Shown: piece by piece, positions 34,899 through 46,719 of the stretch
How positions within the stretch are numbered: position 1 is the first letter of the stretch
Layout of the letters: each line of letters starts with the position of its first letter
Origin: Actinernus sp. WN-2022
Lineage: Eukaryota; Cnidaria; Anthozoa; Actiniaria; Actinernidae
DNA: 64,000 bases
Assembly (NCBI GenBank): GCA_030867875.1
Contig: JAOWCC010001751.1
Location: 25,040,369 to 25,104,368 of the forward strand
Reading direction: 5' to 3'
The notes under the pieces: generated by a model
What the model was told of the DNA's origin: nothing
Seen by the model: only the letters and a program-made list of their open reading frames with translations
Database searches by the model: none
Program-made: the position numbers and the translations under genes

Positions 34899-35461
34899 TC
34901 ACACTGAAATATTCATATCCATGTATTTCTCTTCAGCCTTCAGGTATGATTCATAGCATCTTGACCATTTGCAGTTTTGGTATCGGCAAACCGAACAGCA
35001 CAGCAAGCCAGTAGCATATTTTTCGATCGCACATTCACTCGGGTTCAGCATAAATAAATAATTATGGCCGAGTTGAATGTTCAAGGTCCTCCAGATGTAC
35101 TACACACTTTCCTCAGGCTTTGCTCAATTGTACTTGCGAACCTTTGAAACATCATTGCATTGCATTGTCGGAAAATAAGGCAAGTAACTAACCGATCGCG
35201 AAACAAAACAGAAGCCATGCTGGCATTCACCAAAATGGCCGCTCGCATCGTGTACGTGTGGTTACCAGTTCCCCGGCCGAGATAATTTATTCTAAAAAGT
35301 ACAAACATGAGGACATACACGAATCTCAATTTATTTCGCCTGGGGAAGCACAGGTAGCCCACACATGACCACAGGGAGTCCACTGCAAGATTAGTATGCA
35401 TTCTCCTTCGTCGAACGCAATTACTGTAAAAAGGTGCCACTAATGGCATGCCAGGTAGCAT
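34899..35461 (-). other. Unexplained open stretch, possible small gene
   Basis: Two overlapping minus-strand ORFs (126 codons ending at 35081, 61 codons ending at 34899). Internal candidates start MRAAILVNASMASVLF (about 35250), which resembles a mitochondrial presequence, and MFQRFASTIEQSLRK. No family recognised and the frames do not join cleanly. The 34000-34890 stretch before it holds nothing I can support. Confidence 0.2.
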
Positions 35462-36140
35462 CTAAAGTTGGCTACATGTAGGTTGGTGGATGTCCTAGCT
35501 TGAAGAGAAAGTGCATTCCAGAGGGGAATGACACGGTTGAAAAAAGAGTTTGAAAAGGTTACTGTGTTAACCCTCTTAGCGGCATATAGAGGTCCCCTGG
35601 TAGATTTCCTAGTAGTTCTAAGTGGGATATATGGACACATAAACTTAGATAGGTCAGTACTGAGAAGGCCAGTTTTACACTTAAACAAAAATGTAAGCTC
35701 AGTAATTTCGTGGTGAAGTGGAAGTAGATTACAAGAGACTAGTCTGGATTTATAATCAGCATCGGAGGTTGTCGTCAACCTAGTAGCGTGCCACTAGATT
35801 CTCTCGTTTCAACAAGTTGCATTTAGAGGCGGCAGACGAGACTGGCACTCTCGTTTCCAGATGACTGTGGACAAGCGAAAGGTAGAGAAGCTTTATAGCC
35901 GATATGTTAGTACAGAAACAGCAAGTGCACTTGATGAAACCGAGAGAACTACTGGCTTTCTTACTAATCTTGTCTGCATGGTGGTTCCAGGAATATTGGA
36001 CATACATGTAACTTCAAAGTCTAGGTCAGAGTACAATTTAAGTTGAGGTATTAGCAATAGGACAGTCACCCATACAGTATGGGAAGATAAGTGGTGTGAG
36101 AGACCTTGAGACATGCAAAATGGAACATTTGGTACCATTA
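35440..36140 (-). mobile_element. LINE reverse transcriptase C-terminus
   Basis: Minus-strand pieces in two frames: ISAIKLLYLSLVHSHLETRV (about 35840-35920) and, 3' of it, ELTFLFKCKTGLLSTDLSKF to TFSNSFFNRVIPLWNALSLQ (35470-35690). This is the standard end of jockey/CR1-type non-LTR reverse transcriptases. It is frameshifted and 5'-truncated. A palindrome starts exactly at its upstream side. Confidence 0.75.
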
Positions 36141-36318
36141 GAAGACGTGCCCCAGGTCCTACAGATTCAGATTTCTTTATTAAACACTATTTAAAGTATA
36201 CACAGAAATTAAGTAAAGATTACTATTATAAAATGTAATCTTTACTTAATTTCTGTGTATACTTTAAATAGTGTTTAATAAAGAAATCTGAATCTGTAGG
36301 ACCTGGGGCATGTCTTCT
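36140..36318. repeat. Near-perfect 84-bp palindrome
   Basis: Arms 36140-36223 and 36235-36318 with an 11-nt spacer (TATTATAAAAT). I find one mismatch, near the outer end. The arm includes CCTACAGATTCAGATTTCTT and TTAAAGTATACACAGAAATT. It abuts the 5' side of a truncated LINE. Confidence 0.9.
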
Positions 36319-37252
36319 GATGCCATCAAACACCAGGTGTCTATATTGCAGCCATATCTCTGAAGAGCCGAATAAAAGGCAAAGAGGAAGAAAAAGTAGA
36401 GCCTAGCTCTGGTGTTATCCATTGAGAATCACTTTCATGCAAACATTGGGTTCAGAATTTGACCTCATCCCTGATTGGATAATCTACTTATTATCAGGTG
36501 CAACCATGAGTGCTACATGGATGTAATGGTACATGTACATGTAATTAATGACCCAGCAAAACCAGAACAGCCTAGCAGGTAAAAGTGCTATTTTGCCATT
36601 TACCAAAAAGTCCTTCCAGATCACAATATTCTTCAAGTTGGTTCCCTTTATTCTTACTAGTTTGATATTTTTTTAAAGCATGTTTTCAGTTAAAAAGTTG
36701 AAAATTGTAACAAATTAAATGATTTTTGAAATTTACCTATTACAGAGGAAGGCATAAATTTATGGATTCCCACACTGATGAAGGAAAGCATAAATTTATG
36801 GATTCCCAGACGGCAAAGGAAAGCATAAATTTATGTGCTCCCTGAAAAAAAAGACCCAAATTTTTAGTTTTTGTTGAAAAAGTCTGCATTTTTCTTCAAT
36901 TTCTTTATTCAAAAGTAGCCATAATATAAGGCTGGTATTTTCAAAAATGCCACTTGTCAACCTTTTTCCCTAAAATGGCATTTTCTCCTGCTAGCCTGTT
37001 CAGGTGATCATACATGTGTGGCATCAGTGCATGGAAGTGTGATTCTCAAGGATAACAATGTATGGAATGCTAATAATTCTGGTTTTTCCCAAAACAATAG
37101 GTCCCAAAAGAACAATAAGTTGTAAAGGTTCTGGTAGTATAGTAGCTTATAATATAGTCAACAGACTGACGTCATAGTACATACAGTACATATGGTATAT
37201 TGTCAAGTTATGGGTTGGCTGTCTGATTTCTTGACATTGAAATTAATTTCAG

Positions 37253-37475
37253 ATGGCCAGTGAAAGAAAGTTGCACTTTCTTGAAAACTTTGGTCTTAGT
37301 GGAGCTGCTGCTATCATCTCCAAGACTGCTGCTGCCCCGATTGAACGTGTCAAATTGATGGTACAAAATCAGGATGAGATGTTGAAATCTGGCCGTCTGG
37401 ACAAGCCGTACAAGGGTGTCATTGAATGCACAACAAGGACATACAGAGCAGAAGGCTTTTGGGCTTTCTGGAGAG
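37253..37475 (+). CDS. SLC25A4: ADP/ATP translocase, coding exon 1
   Basis: Mitochondrial inner-membrane carrier exchanging cytosolic ADP for matrix ATP. The exon begins exactly at ATG after the acceptor AATTAATTTCAG and ends in phase 1 at GAGAG|GTACAT. It encodes [20 protein letters not shown], then the first mitochondrial-carrier signature [13 protein letters not shown] (P-x-[DE]-x-x-[KR]) and GFWAFWRG, the typical ANT form of the second half-signature. The vertebrate paralogues SLC25A4/5/6 cannot be told apart here; the symbol marks the family. The intron downstream carries a dispersed repeat (38850-39165). Confidence 0.95.
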
Positions 37476-38849
37476 GTACATGTAATGATTCAAATAAAAA
37501 ATACCATACAATGTAGTTGATCAAGTACAAGCTGCATCATTTTGCCACAAAATTTTGAAAACTGTGTAAAAAATGTTCCCAAAGTTATATACAGTAGGTT
37601 TGTAGCTGTTATACATGTAGCTGAATACTTTCAAAAAACTTTTCAAAATGTGCTCAAAAACACAGAGCAGTCTACATTCAATATGGCATCCAAACCGGAT
37701 GGAGAAGGACTTCCATGTGTTCAGCTTTGAGTTTTCAGTATTTGTGTCAGGTTTATGGACTGTATATGTCTTATAACTGGAACGTAACACATCCTCAAGC
37801 TATCATAGATAATTTGAGATCCTGAAACTTCCGAAACGTGAGGAAAAGTTGCTTGAAACTTGACTTGGTTTTGGAAAGAAATCACTAAACTCATGATGTG
37901 GCTTATAAGTGAGACTTTTCCAAAACATTTCAGACCTCAAATTTGAGTTCGCGAGGTTGTCAAATCAAAGTTAGGGGTGCAGCTTATACGTGTAAGTAGT
38001 CAACTACCGTATAATACTGTATATATTACTTTGAGGGCCAATGATCTCTTATAAGGTATAAGCCACAGGTTCTTGCCTCACAACAACAACAACATAATTT
38101 ATTTGTGTCAATGAATTACAAAGTGATACTTAATGGAGAAAGAGAATAACAAAGTTGGGGGTGTGGGTTATTTAGATGTGGGTGTTCTCATAATTGTTTT
38201 TGCAGTGACCATAAACAACAGAAGTAGTAATGTGTGTTATTGACAGAACAATGTGTTAGCAAGTTTTACTTCAAGTTCCTCTCCTTTGCTTTCCAAAGAA
38301 AACTAGCCATCCCTTTAATTAAAGTATTGTTAAATTAAGCCCTCAACAGGTCTTGGCAGCCCTCTAATTTTGAAATGGAAAGTCCTGGGTTTTTTAAGAT
38401 ATATTGCAAAGTGTATGAACCCTGTATCGGCTGAAGTTAGGGGTGCATTTTTTTTGATAAAAATTAATATGCAATACGTTTTTTCCAGTATTCACATATT
38501 ATTATTTAAAGCTGTCATACAAGAACAGCATAAGTGACTTTTTATCAAGTTCTAAATTCTCTGTTAGGAAAAAATACAGAATGGAAAGGAGAATTTAGAA
38601 AGTGATCAGTATAGTCATTTATGCTTTTCGATAGAGATCCTTACTTAGTCTGAGTAAAAGTTGCTAGCGAAATGTCACTAAAATAGTAGACAGCTTGCTT
38701 GCAGTATTGAGACTTTTGCTGCTGCTCGGAAGTGTATGGGAAAATTTGTGGATTTTTTTTTCCTGTGGGTGTCCAGTAACCAACATAATATTATTATTGT
38801 ATGCTACAGCTGTGTGATTCCATGCAAGACAAATAATACAGACTAGATA

Positions 38850-39165
38850 AAATTATATACATGTACTACAGATTCAATGGACAGTTTGAAATCTACAATG
38901 TGTTGGGAAACTACAAATGCAACTATTTGCATCAAAATAAACTCCAACAGTATATCAAGTCTTACAGAAAATTAAAATTAATGATGATTGACAATGACTG
39001 TTCCTTTTTTCCCTTCCAATTTGCTAATTTAGTGCTGAAAATGGCTCAGCTGTGGGTCAACATTCAAAATCTAAAAAATGAAACTGGTACTGCAGTCTGG
39101 TTTTTGAGTCTACATCATTACTTATTTGTAATTACTGGTCACACAGGATATCACATAGCTATACG
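38850..39165. repeat. Dispersed repeat, unexpanded copy
   Basis: From TTTGAAATCTACAATGTGTT through GCATCAAAATAAACTCCAAC to TTATTTGTAATTACTGGTCA it matches 55400-56045. In that copy one internal block is amplified; here it occurs once (about 38925-38965). It lies inside the ANT intron, just before the coding exon. Confidence 0.75.
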
Positions 39166-39198
39166 CTATTACAAATTTATAAATCTTAATCCCAACAG

Positions 39199-39890
39199 GT
39201 AACTTGGCAAACTGCATCAGGTATTTCCCCACACAAGCCCTCAACTTTGCATTCAAGGATCAAATTAAGGCTCTTTTCAAGCCCAAGAAGACTGATGGTT
39301 ATGGCCTTAAGTTCGGTAAGAATATCGCATCTGGTGGAGCCGCAGGTGCCATGTCGCTGCTTTTTGTCTACTCACTTGACTACTGCCGAACAAGGTTAGC
39401 CAATGATGCCAAGTCTGGAACAAAGGGTGGCGAACGTCAGTTCAATGGTATAATCGATGTTTATCGCAAGACCTTGGCCAGTGATGGCATTGCTGGTCTA
39501 TATCGTGGTTTTGTGATCTCCTGTGTTGGCATTGTTGTGTACCGTGGGTTCTACTTTGGCTTGTACGACACCCTTAAGCCAATGCTCCTTGGTGAAGATG
39601 CTGGTTTGGCCATTTCGTTTGTCCTTGGCTATGGTGTAACCGTAAGTGCTGGGCTTGCTTCCTATCCCATTGATACTATCCGAAGACGTATGATGATGAC
39701 TTCTGGAGAGGCTGTCAAGTACAAAGGCTCCATCGACTGTACCATGCAGATCCTCAAGAATGAGGGTGGTCTATCCCTAATGAAAGGTGCTGGTGCCAAC
39801 GTGCTCAGGGGTATGGCTGGAGCTGGTGTATTGGCTGGTTTTGACAAATTTAAGGAGCTATACATCAGCTTTCGATATGTCGATGCATAA
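39199..39890 (+). CDS. SLC25A4: ADP/ATP translocase, coding exon 2
   Basis: Enters in phase 1 after CCCAACAG and runs to TAA at 39888-39890. The joined protein is 304 residues, normal for the family (about 300). It contains the nucleotide carrier signature RRRMMM (about 39680), the second and third carrier motifs ([19 protein letters not shown]) and the C-terminal FKELY. The second motif has Ser in place of the usual animal Pro (Y-P-L-D), a variant I know from fungal carriers. The six-helix, three-repeat layout is complete, so the protein should be functional. Confidence 0.96.
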
Positions 39891-40116
39891 ATAGCTCTTC
39901 CTCAATAATTGGACTCGACTTTTAATATCCAGTAATGGATATTGGGTGTATGATGTGACATTGGGGAGAGTCTTGGTCTGACTGATCAAATGAAGTGTGC
40001 CCAATGTTTTAGTACGTTTTGTATTGTCTGACCTGCAAGACTTGTAATTCAGTGACTGTGGTATGGCAATGTACTTATCCTTTGTGCTGTACAAACTAAT
40101 AAACTGAAGAAGTGTC

Positions 40117-40122
40117 AATAAA
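40117..40122 (+). terminator. Poly(A) signal of ADP/ATP translocase
   Basis: AATAAA about 227 bp after the stop codon, followed by a T/G-rich stretch (ATTTGTCTGTTG). Another AATAAA lies at 40099. The 40130-41160 stretch beyond shows no gene. Confidence 0.7.
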
Positions 40123-41159
40123 GATATTTAATTTGTCTGTTGCTCTTAGGATTTTGAAGAGGAAGGTTACCATATGTTTTTTGACAAAAACATTTTTAAG
40201 AAAAATGGGATCAAGTCATAACTCTCTCTCCTATTAAGTGATGGGTCTATAGAGTATTTAACACGTATCTTAAATATTGTTTGATGAGAGATGTACAAAG
40301 CACTAAATGTGGTTAGGGGGGTTGTTCAGATGAGTGAATTAAGTAGCCAAATTTTGTGGCAGAGATAGACCCCTTGTACATGATATCACCATTAAGTTCC
40401 CCTAGTAGTTACTGGATAAGAACAAATGAAACAGTGAAGGAGTGTTCCCTTTAGTGGGAGACAAGGACAGGCCTGTGGCTTATCCAAACTTGCAGTAAAG
40501 GGGGGCCCTGGCTCTGTACACCTAGTTTCTCTTGGCCAAATATGGGAGGACCCTTGGCCCAGAGATTGGTTCTCTTTGTCTGCAAAAGGGGGGCTGGCCT
40601 TCTAGATCTGCCACTGCAGGCAAACTATGTTAATGAAAGGGTTAATATAATTTTTATATATATAGAGAGAGACAAGACTAGATGTCATTAACACACTAGA
40701 GCAGATTTCATGTGTGGGAACAATACAGCAAGACTGTAGCCATACATGTACTTTAACTACACATTGCAATTAGATGAGAAGGACAAGCACAGGGGAAACC
40801 ATTCCTGTTAATGCCATATCTGAAACACTCAAATTAATATTTCTAGCACTTTCAAGTCAATTTTTTTTAAGAAAACATTCCAGACTCTGTTATGTACTTC
40901 TAAGGTCCCTTTAAAATATAGGATGTAGCCATGCACATGCCCACGCAGGAAGAAGTCTGCATGGTAACTGGTTTCAGAGTGAGGCTGGTCGTCCCAGAGC
41001 TCGCAAAATAGGCAGTTTGCACCATTGTACAGAATCCTTTATGCCGATTCTTTTGTTCTTCTAATTTGGACCATTAATTGTCTTGGTATTCTCTGGAGTA
41101 GTCACTGCCAGCTTATTCCATCAAGCCCAGAAGAATAAATGTAAACCCAGGAAAGTACT

Positions 41160-43147
41160 AGACTACAAACATGGTAACTCAGAAAAATTCCTGTAAGATC
41201 TTTCAAGGGACTGAGAATTTAAAAAATTCTCACCCACTATTAAACACAGTTGAAATTAATTGGACCAACTTTAAATGTATGATTATGTCAAATGCACGCA
41301 AGCACTTCCCAACTAAGGTAATTAGGCCCAGCGCTAATTCTCATCCATGGTTCAATAGAAAACTTAGGCGTTTGGTCAGGAAAAAGCAGCGTCTGTACAA
41401 TCTAGCTAAAAATAAGAATACTCTTGATACATGGAAAAAATTCAGGGAATTTAGACTTAAAACAAAAGCTAGAAATAATCATATTTCCTCTATACTGTCT
41501 GACAATCTTAGAAAACCCCAAGAAATTCTGGAAATACGTAAAGTCCCAGCGACAAGACAGAATTGGGGTTCCACCTATTAAAGTAAATAACACATTTTAT
41601 AACCTAGTAAGGAAAAGGCAAATATCTTGAATATAATTACTTCAAGTAATGGTCCGTGCAAGAGGTAGGCATGTTATGTAAAAAGGTGCTAATTGTGGTA
41701 TTGTTTCAATCTTCCACCTCATTGGCTTAGACATTAAAATCTATCTAAACTTGAAGAATATTATTTTTTCTCATTTTGTAAACAGATTTGAATTGCATCT
41801 TGTGAAAACTCTCATAACTTTCAATATGACGAACTTTCAATATGGGGAACATTTTTAAATTGAACGTTTCCTTGGTTATTGTTTTGCACTCTTCTGATTG
41901 GACAAAATGTTTTCACACAAAAGAACTGTACCTTTAAAATGCATTTTAGTGGATTTAATTTCAGAAATTTATGATTTAAGGGTTGAGTTGTCAGTATGAA
42001 AAACAGAAAATACTAAAGTGGGGAAGCAAATTGCATCTGAACAATAGAATTGTGTTTACCTCTTGCACGGACTGTTACTTAAATCAGTCTTTATAAATGA
42101 AGATCTCAGTACTTTTCCCACTATGGGGTTAAGTAGTGTTCCCACTATGGGTAACATCACAGTTACTACAGAGGGCATTGCTAGTATCTTGGCAAATCTA
42201 AACCCATCAAAGGCAACTGGTCCGGACCAGATCCCCATTCACCTTTTGAAGATCTCCAGCAGAGTTATTGCTCCTGTACTCAGGGTTATTTATCAGCAGT
42301 CCCTGGATGGGGGCGATTTGCCATTTGATTGGAAACATGCTCTTGTCTCCCCAGTTTTTAAGAAGGGTTCTCGTTCAGACCCCAGAAACTACAGGCCCAT
42401 ATCTCTGACTTGTGTTCTCTGCAAAACACTAGAGTATATAATCTTCTCAAATATTATGGGCCACTTAGATAAGCACTCATTATTATCTTATTTACAGCAC
42501 AGATTCAGGAAAGGCTTCTCGTGTGAGTCGCAGCTGATTCTAACTTCACATGACCTAGCTAAAAACTTTGATCTAAAACTTCAAACTGATCTCACCCCCG
42601 CACCAGAGGTTATTTGCCAAACTCTGCCTATGGCATAAAGGGCAGCACTTTATCTTGGATAAAGGGCTTTCTAACAAACCGCACTCAAGTGACAGTGGTC
42701 GATGGCGACCACTCCGACATGTGTACAGTAACGTCTGGTGTACCACAGAGGTCCGTACTTGGACCCCTACTCTTTGTTTTGTTCATTGATGACCTCCCTC
42801 AAGGCATCTCTCAGATCCGTCTTTTTGCAGATGACTGCATTATATATCTCCAGTTGTCTTCTGCACTCTCTCCTGAAGTGCTTCAAACTGACCTTGATAC
42901 CCTATCATTATGGGCCAAGAAATGGCAAATGCGATTCAATTGTGAGAAATGCTTCACAATGCATATCTCGCACAGCCAGTGTCCAATTATTACCACCTAT
43001 TTCCTGGATGGCAAGGCTCTTAAGAAAACTGACTCTTACCCTTATCTTGGAGTCATCCTGTCCTCAGATCTTCGTTCCAATAAGCATGTAGTAAATACAA
43101 AAAGCCCCGAAAGCTTTAGTAAGCAAGTCCTATCTTTTCTGCAATAA
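41160..43147 (+). mobile_element. Non-LTR retrotransposon (LINE), broken
   Basis: Plus strand. 41171-41580 is the linker before RT (SHPWFNRKLRRLVRKKQRLY). 42063-42638 is RT fingers and palm (SKATGPDQIPIHLLK, VFKKGSRSDPRNYRPISLT). A frameshift near 42610 leads to 42614-43147 (VTSGVPQRSVLGPLLFVLFI and the catalytic FADD at about 42830). It is of jockey/CR1 type. The endonuclease is missing, a MITE splits the element at 41644-42080, and stops occur, so it is dead. Confidence 0.88.
41644..42080. mobile_element. MITE inserted in LINE
   Basis: 437 bp with TIRs AAGTAA-TG/CA-GTCCGTGCAAGAGGTA at both ends. It separates LINE coding segments that would otherwise be adjacent. A diverged reverse-oriented relative lies at 45235-45640. 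Confidence 0.8.
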
Positions 43148-43606
43148 GCTTATATTTAGTTGTTAATCGATTTACTGATTTACTTATTAATTAATTTATA
43201 TTGGTTGTATGCAAATAGCTTTACCGATCAAATAAACAGATAGAGTTAAAAAATCTGAATAAGGAAAAGGTTTCTGGAAAATATATAGTTGTATTCAACT
43301 GATGTAATAGTGTATTTACTGAGAATTGGAGCTGGTGAGGAGATTATTGTACTGCACTGTTGTTTTTTTGTATCTTCATCTACATTAACTGATAAAATGG
43401 TAATTTATATATAACCACCAGTATAAATTAAAAAATCAGTGGTCCTATAAAAGGAAATTAACATTATTTCCCACTATCGACTGCAGATTTTCTCACTGGG
43501 AAAACTACATCGCCTCACTTTGATGTCTTTACGAATAAGTACAATGCATGCATCTCTATGGAGATAAAATTCCTTGCCAGAAGTAAGAAGAGGGGACTGA
43601 AGGGCA

Positions 43607-43762
43607 GACCCTTTCAGCTTGCCTGTTTGTTGCCCCATTTCAGACCATGACTTGTGACTTTCCCTTGATCGAGTAATGTTTTTTCTGTATCCCAAGAGGA
43701 AATGTACCTGGAACTATCAAGTGGTCTGAAATGGGGCAACAAACAGGCAAGCTGAAAGGGTC
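43607..43762. repeat. Hairpin with perfect 40-bp arms
   Basis: GACCCTTTCAGCTTGCCTGT at 43607 is mirrored by its complement ending at 43762, with exact pairing through TTGCCCCATTTCAGACCA. The loop is about 70 bp. The wider context (43470-43850) looks like a MITE. Confidence 0.8.
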
Positions 43763-44029
43763 TATTCTCACATTTTATGGTATTATAATCACTTCTATTC
43801 CACCACAGGAAGCCCAAACTATGGCTGGATTTTTGATAAAAATACTGCAATAAATTATTGGCTGTGTAAATAATTTCAGCACATTTGGGATTTCTTTAAT
43901 GAGTAGCGTAAAGGGGTCAAAATCACTTGGATTTGCCGATATTGCATACCAGAATTAATTGATCAAAAATCATTTTAAATTCCTCCTACAAACCCTTCTA
44001 ATATAGCTGTGGCCTATTTCACACTTCAT

Positions 44030-44800
44030 ACTATCACTGTGGATAGTATTTCAACTCGATGGGCGTAGCTCAAGCAAATTTTGACCCCTGAAAGGTACCA
44101 ATAAAAACTGCCCATCTTGTGGATAAACAGGAAGCTTTGCTCAACATGCACCAGTTTTTGCCCAAAATCGTCTACCTTCATGTTTATCTACAGGGTAACC
44201 ATAGCAATAGTATCAACCACGAAATGGGCCAATACAAAAGACTAATCCAGGGGCGTAGCTACCCGGATGCACGTGTCACTTGAAAGTTTTACGTTTTACT
44301 TTTTCTTGGTTGGGGGTGGAGCAGGAGGTATGGCCTTTCGAGTTGAAATTTCACAATTGTGCATCAATCCTGTAATCTGAATACCAGCACTGTTCCCCCA
44401 GGAAAATAATAGAGGTGAAAATTTTGCAGCTGCATATGCAACTGAATATTCTTTTCGTACATTAGAGCCAGTATGACAGCAGGGGAGGCTATACCCAGGG
44501 GGGACTCGATATAAAAGGGGTGAGGATACTCGTCGAAAACTTTCGTTTCGACCCCTAAGAGGTACGAAGTTGGCATAGCTCAAGCTAATTTCGACCCCTG
44601 AAAGGTACCAATAAACACACACCAAGATTAAAAGTTGTATTAAATAAATATCCATATAATTATGACTCACAATAAAATTCATGTAAATTGTTAACAGTTC
44701 ACCTGACAACCAACCCCTAAAAGGTACCACTTTATTTAAAAAGGTCTGTTTAATAGTGGGTACCTAGTGGTTTTGACCCCTAAAAGGTACGACGAGCATC
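44030..44800. repeat. Dispersed repeat with CCCCTAAAAGGTAC motifs
   Basis: Motif variants near 44083, 44552, 44593, 44713 and 44775, some followed by CAATAAA. Flanking phrases (TAGCTCAAGCAAATTTTGAC / CATAGCTCAAGCTAATTTCG) recur, so the unit is longer than the motif. Related to 19650-20165. Confidence 0.6.
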
Positions 44801-45234
44801 CCTGCCCCCTTATATATGGGAGTCCCTGACCCCTCCCTTTTTTTTACCAAAACATCAAAGTTCCTCACCTTTTCATTCCAACATTACCCCAAACAAAAAG
44901 GACCCACTAATAATTCAGGCAGGATCGGGTTAATTGGGATCTGGATGTTTCTTTCTTGTTTTGGAAAAATTGGAGAAATATTGGCCATTCACTGTAGCTA
45001 ATCCAGCATTGTTGACCACTGATTTGGGATTAAAAACCAGCTAGTGTTTGACATGGAAGGAGTTCGGTTAATGTTTTTTTTGGATTAATCGTACCAAGAG
45101 AACCAAAATCATTGGTTAAAATTTAATCCAGGATTAATGTTAATCAGGTTTTAAGAAACTCAGGCCAGAATGATAGCATTTTTAAAAGGAGCATGTGTAC
45201 CTACATTGTACACATTAGCACATGTAAAAACTAG

Positions 45235-45640
45235 CCAAGATTCTATTGTTCAGCAGCAATAGGCTTTTCGCACAACAAGGTTCTTTTTTTCATCTTGTGC
45301 ACACATCGACTGGACCGGTGTTTTGAAACTACTTTCCTTTTGTATGAAAATATTCCATCCAATCAGAAGAGTCCAAAACAATAACAAAGAAAGCTTCAAT
45401 TTTAAAATGTTCCCCATGTTGAATTTTCGTCATATTTAAAGTTATGAGAGTTTTCACTAGATGCAATTCAAATCTCTAAAAAAATGAGAAAATAATAATT
45501 ATTCTTCTTCAGGTTGATAGATTTTGATGTCTAATCCAATGAGGTGGACGATTGAAACAATACCACAATTAGCACTTTCTGCATTTCTTGCCATTGGACT
45601 GCCTTGTTCTTAGCCAGACTATTACTTAAAAATTAATGGT
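45235..45640. mobile_element. Second, inverted copy of the LINE-inserted MITE
   Basis: Reads as the reverse complement of 41650-42075: the shared landmarks ATTCTATTGTTCAG, CCAATCAGAAGAGT, TTCAATTTTAAAATGTTCCC and AATGAGGTGGACGATTGAAA occur in the reverse order. The ends are more diverged than the middle. Confidence 0.7.
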
Positions 45641-45821
45641 GAATGTGGAATTAACCAAAAGAGAAAAGGGATCCTAACCAAATTAAATCATGCAGAGGAA
45701 TAAATAATTCTGACCAGGCTGAAAGAAAACTCTGCCTGTTGAAGCAAGTTGCCATTAAATTGTTGAAAATACGTTGAAAATTTTGAAATATATATTATTT
45801 TTGTTTTTGAAAAAAGTATAT

Positions 45822-45965
45822 ATTTTGTGTGACCACTGCCATCTTAGATCTGATGTTTCACGTTGGTCCCTATTCTAAAAACTATAGCTTTCCTTGTGTA
45901 ACAATAGGGACCACCTATTATTTATTTAATGTCACCAGATCCAAGACAGTGGTGCCTGCACCCAA
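45822..45965. repeat. Small TIR repeat
   Basis: The TGGTCCCTATT / AATAGGGACCA pair plus outer AGATCTGATG / CACCAGATC pairing gives a foldback of about 140 bp. Another small foldback (GCCTCTGCATGCAGGCAT / ATGCCTGCAGAGGC) spans about 46085-46211. Confidence 0.5.
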
Positions 45966-46561
45966 AATGGCTCATTCTAGTCAAATTTTTTTCAGAAACT
46001 AAAATACATTTTCAACTTAGATGATATTGGCAACAATTTAAGGGTAACTTGTTCCAACAGCCCATGTTTTCTATAAAAGTAACTGCCTCTGCATGCAGGC
46101 ATATCCAAAAAGAAAACCCGGCTTCCTGTGGTATTCTTTTCTTTCCCACAAGAAGCCCAAAAGTCCAAATCCCTTCTCTTTTGCCACAATAGAGATGCCT
46201 GCAGAGGCTTGCTTAAAAATACCTAATCAAGGACATGGGGAGGGACATGTAGATGTCAATAATACTGAATTAAAACCATTGGAAATCTCAATTATGTTTG
46301 TTGTAGTAATATTATTAGCACAGTTTGTTCTTGACAGCATTTTTTGTTTACTACTTTTTGATTTTGCCAAAATGAGAAGGAAATGTGCCCAGCCTGAAAG
46401 TATAGCAGCTTCAAAATTTTGGACTTGAAATTTATAATAATATTGCACAAATTTATTGTTCTGCAAATATGCTTTATTGTGCTAATTCATAATTTGTCTC
46501 TTTTTAATTGCCAATAATCAAAAGACAAAGGAACCATATATTGCACGCTTAGTTGTTGGTA

Positions 46562-46719
46562 ATGGACCTTATTCACACGGCGGCCATGTTTAATCCCAGG
46601 AGTATAAAAACCTTTGTTTTGCACACGTGAACTCATTCTGAAACTGCTCAGTACGAGGCTACACGTGAGAAATCTATTGTTTCAAGCCAACATGGCTGCC
46701 GTGTGACAAAAGCCCATTG
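46562..46719. mobile_element. MITE, 158 bp
   Basis: TIRs near ATGGACCTTATTCACACGGC / its diverged inverse ending GCCCATT, with a conserved core CACACGGC(G/A)GCCATGTT. The 45970-47750 stretch otherwise holds AT-rich sequence with no supported gene. Confidence 0.65.
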
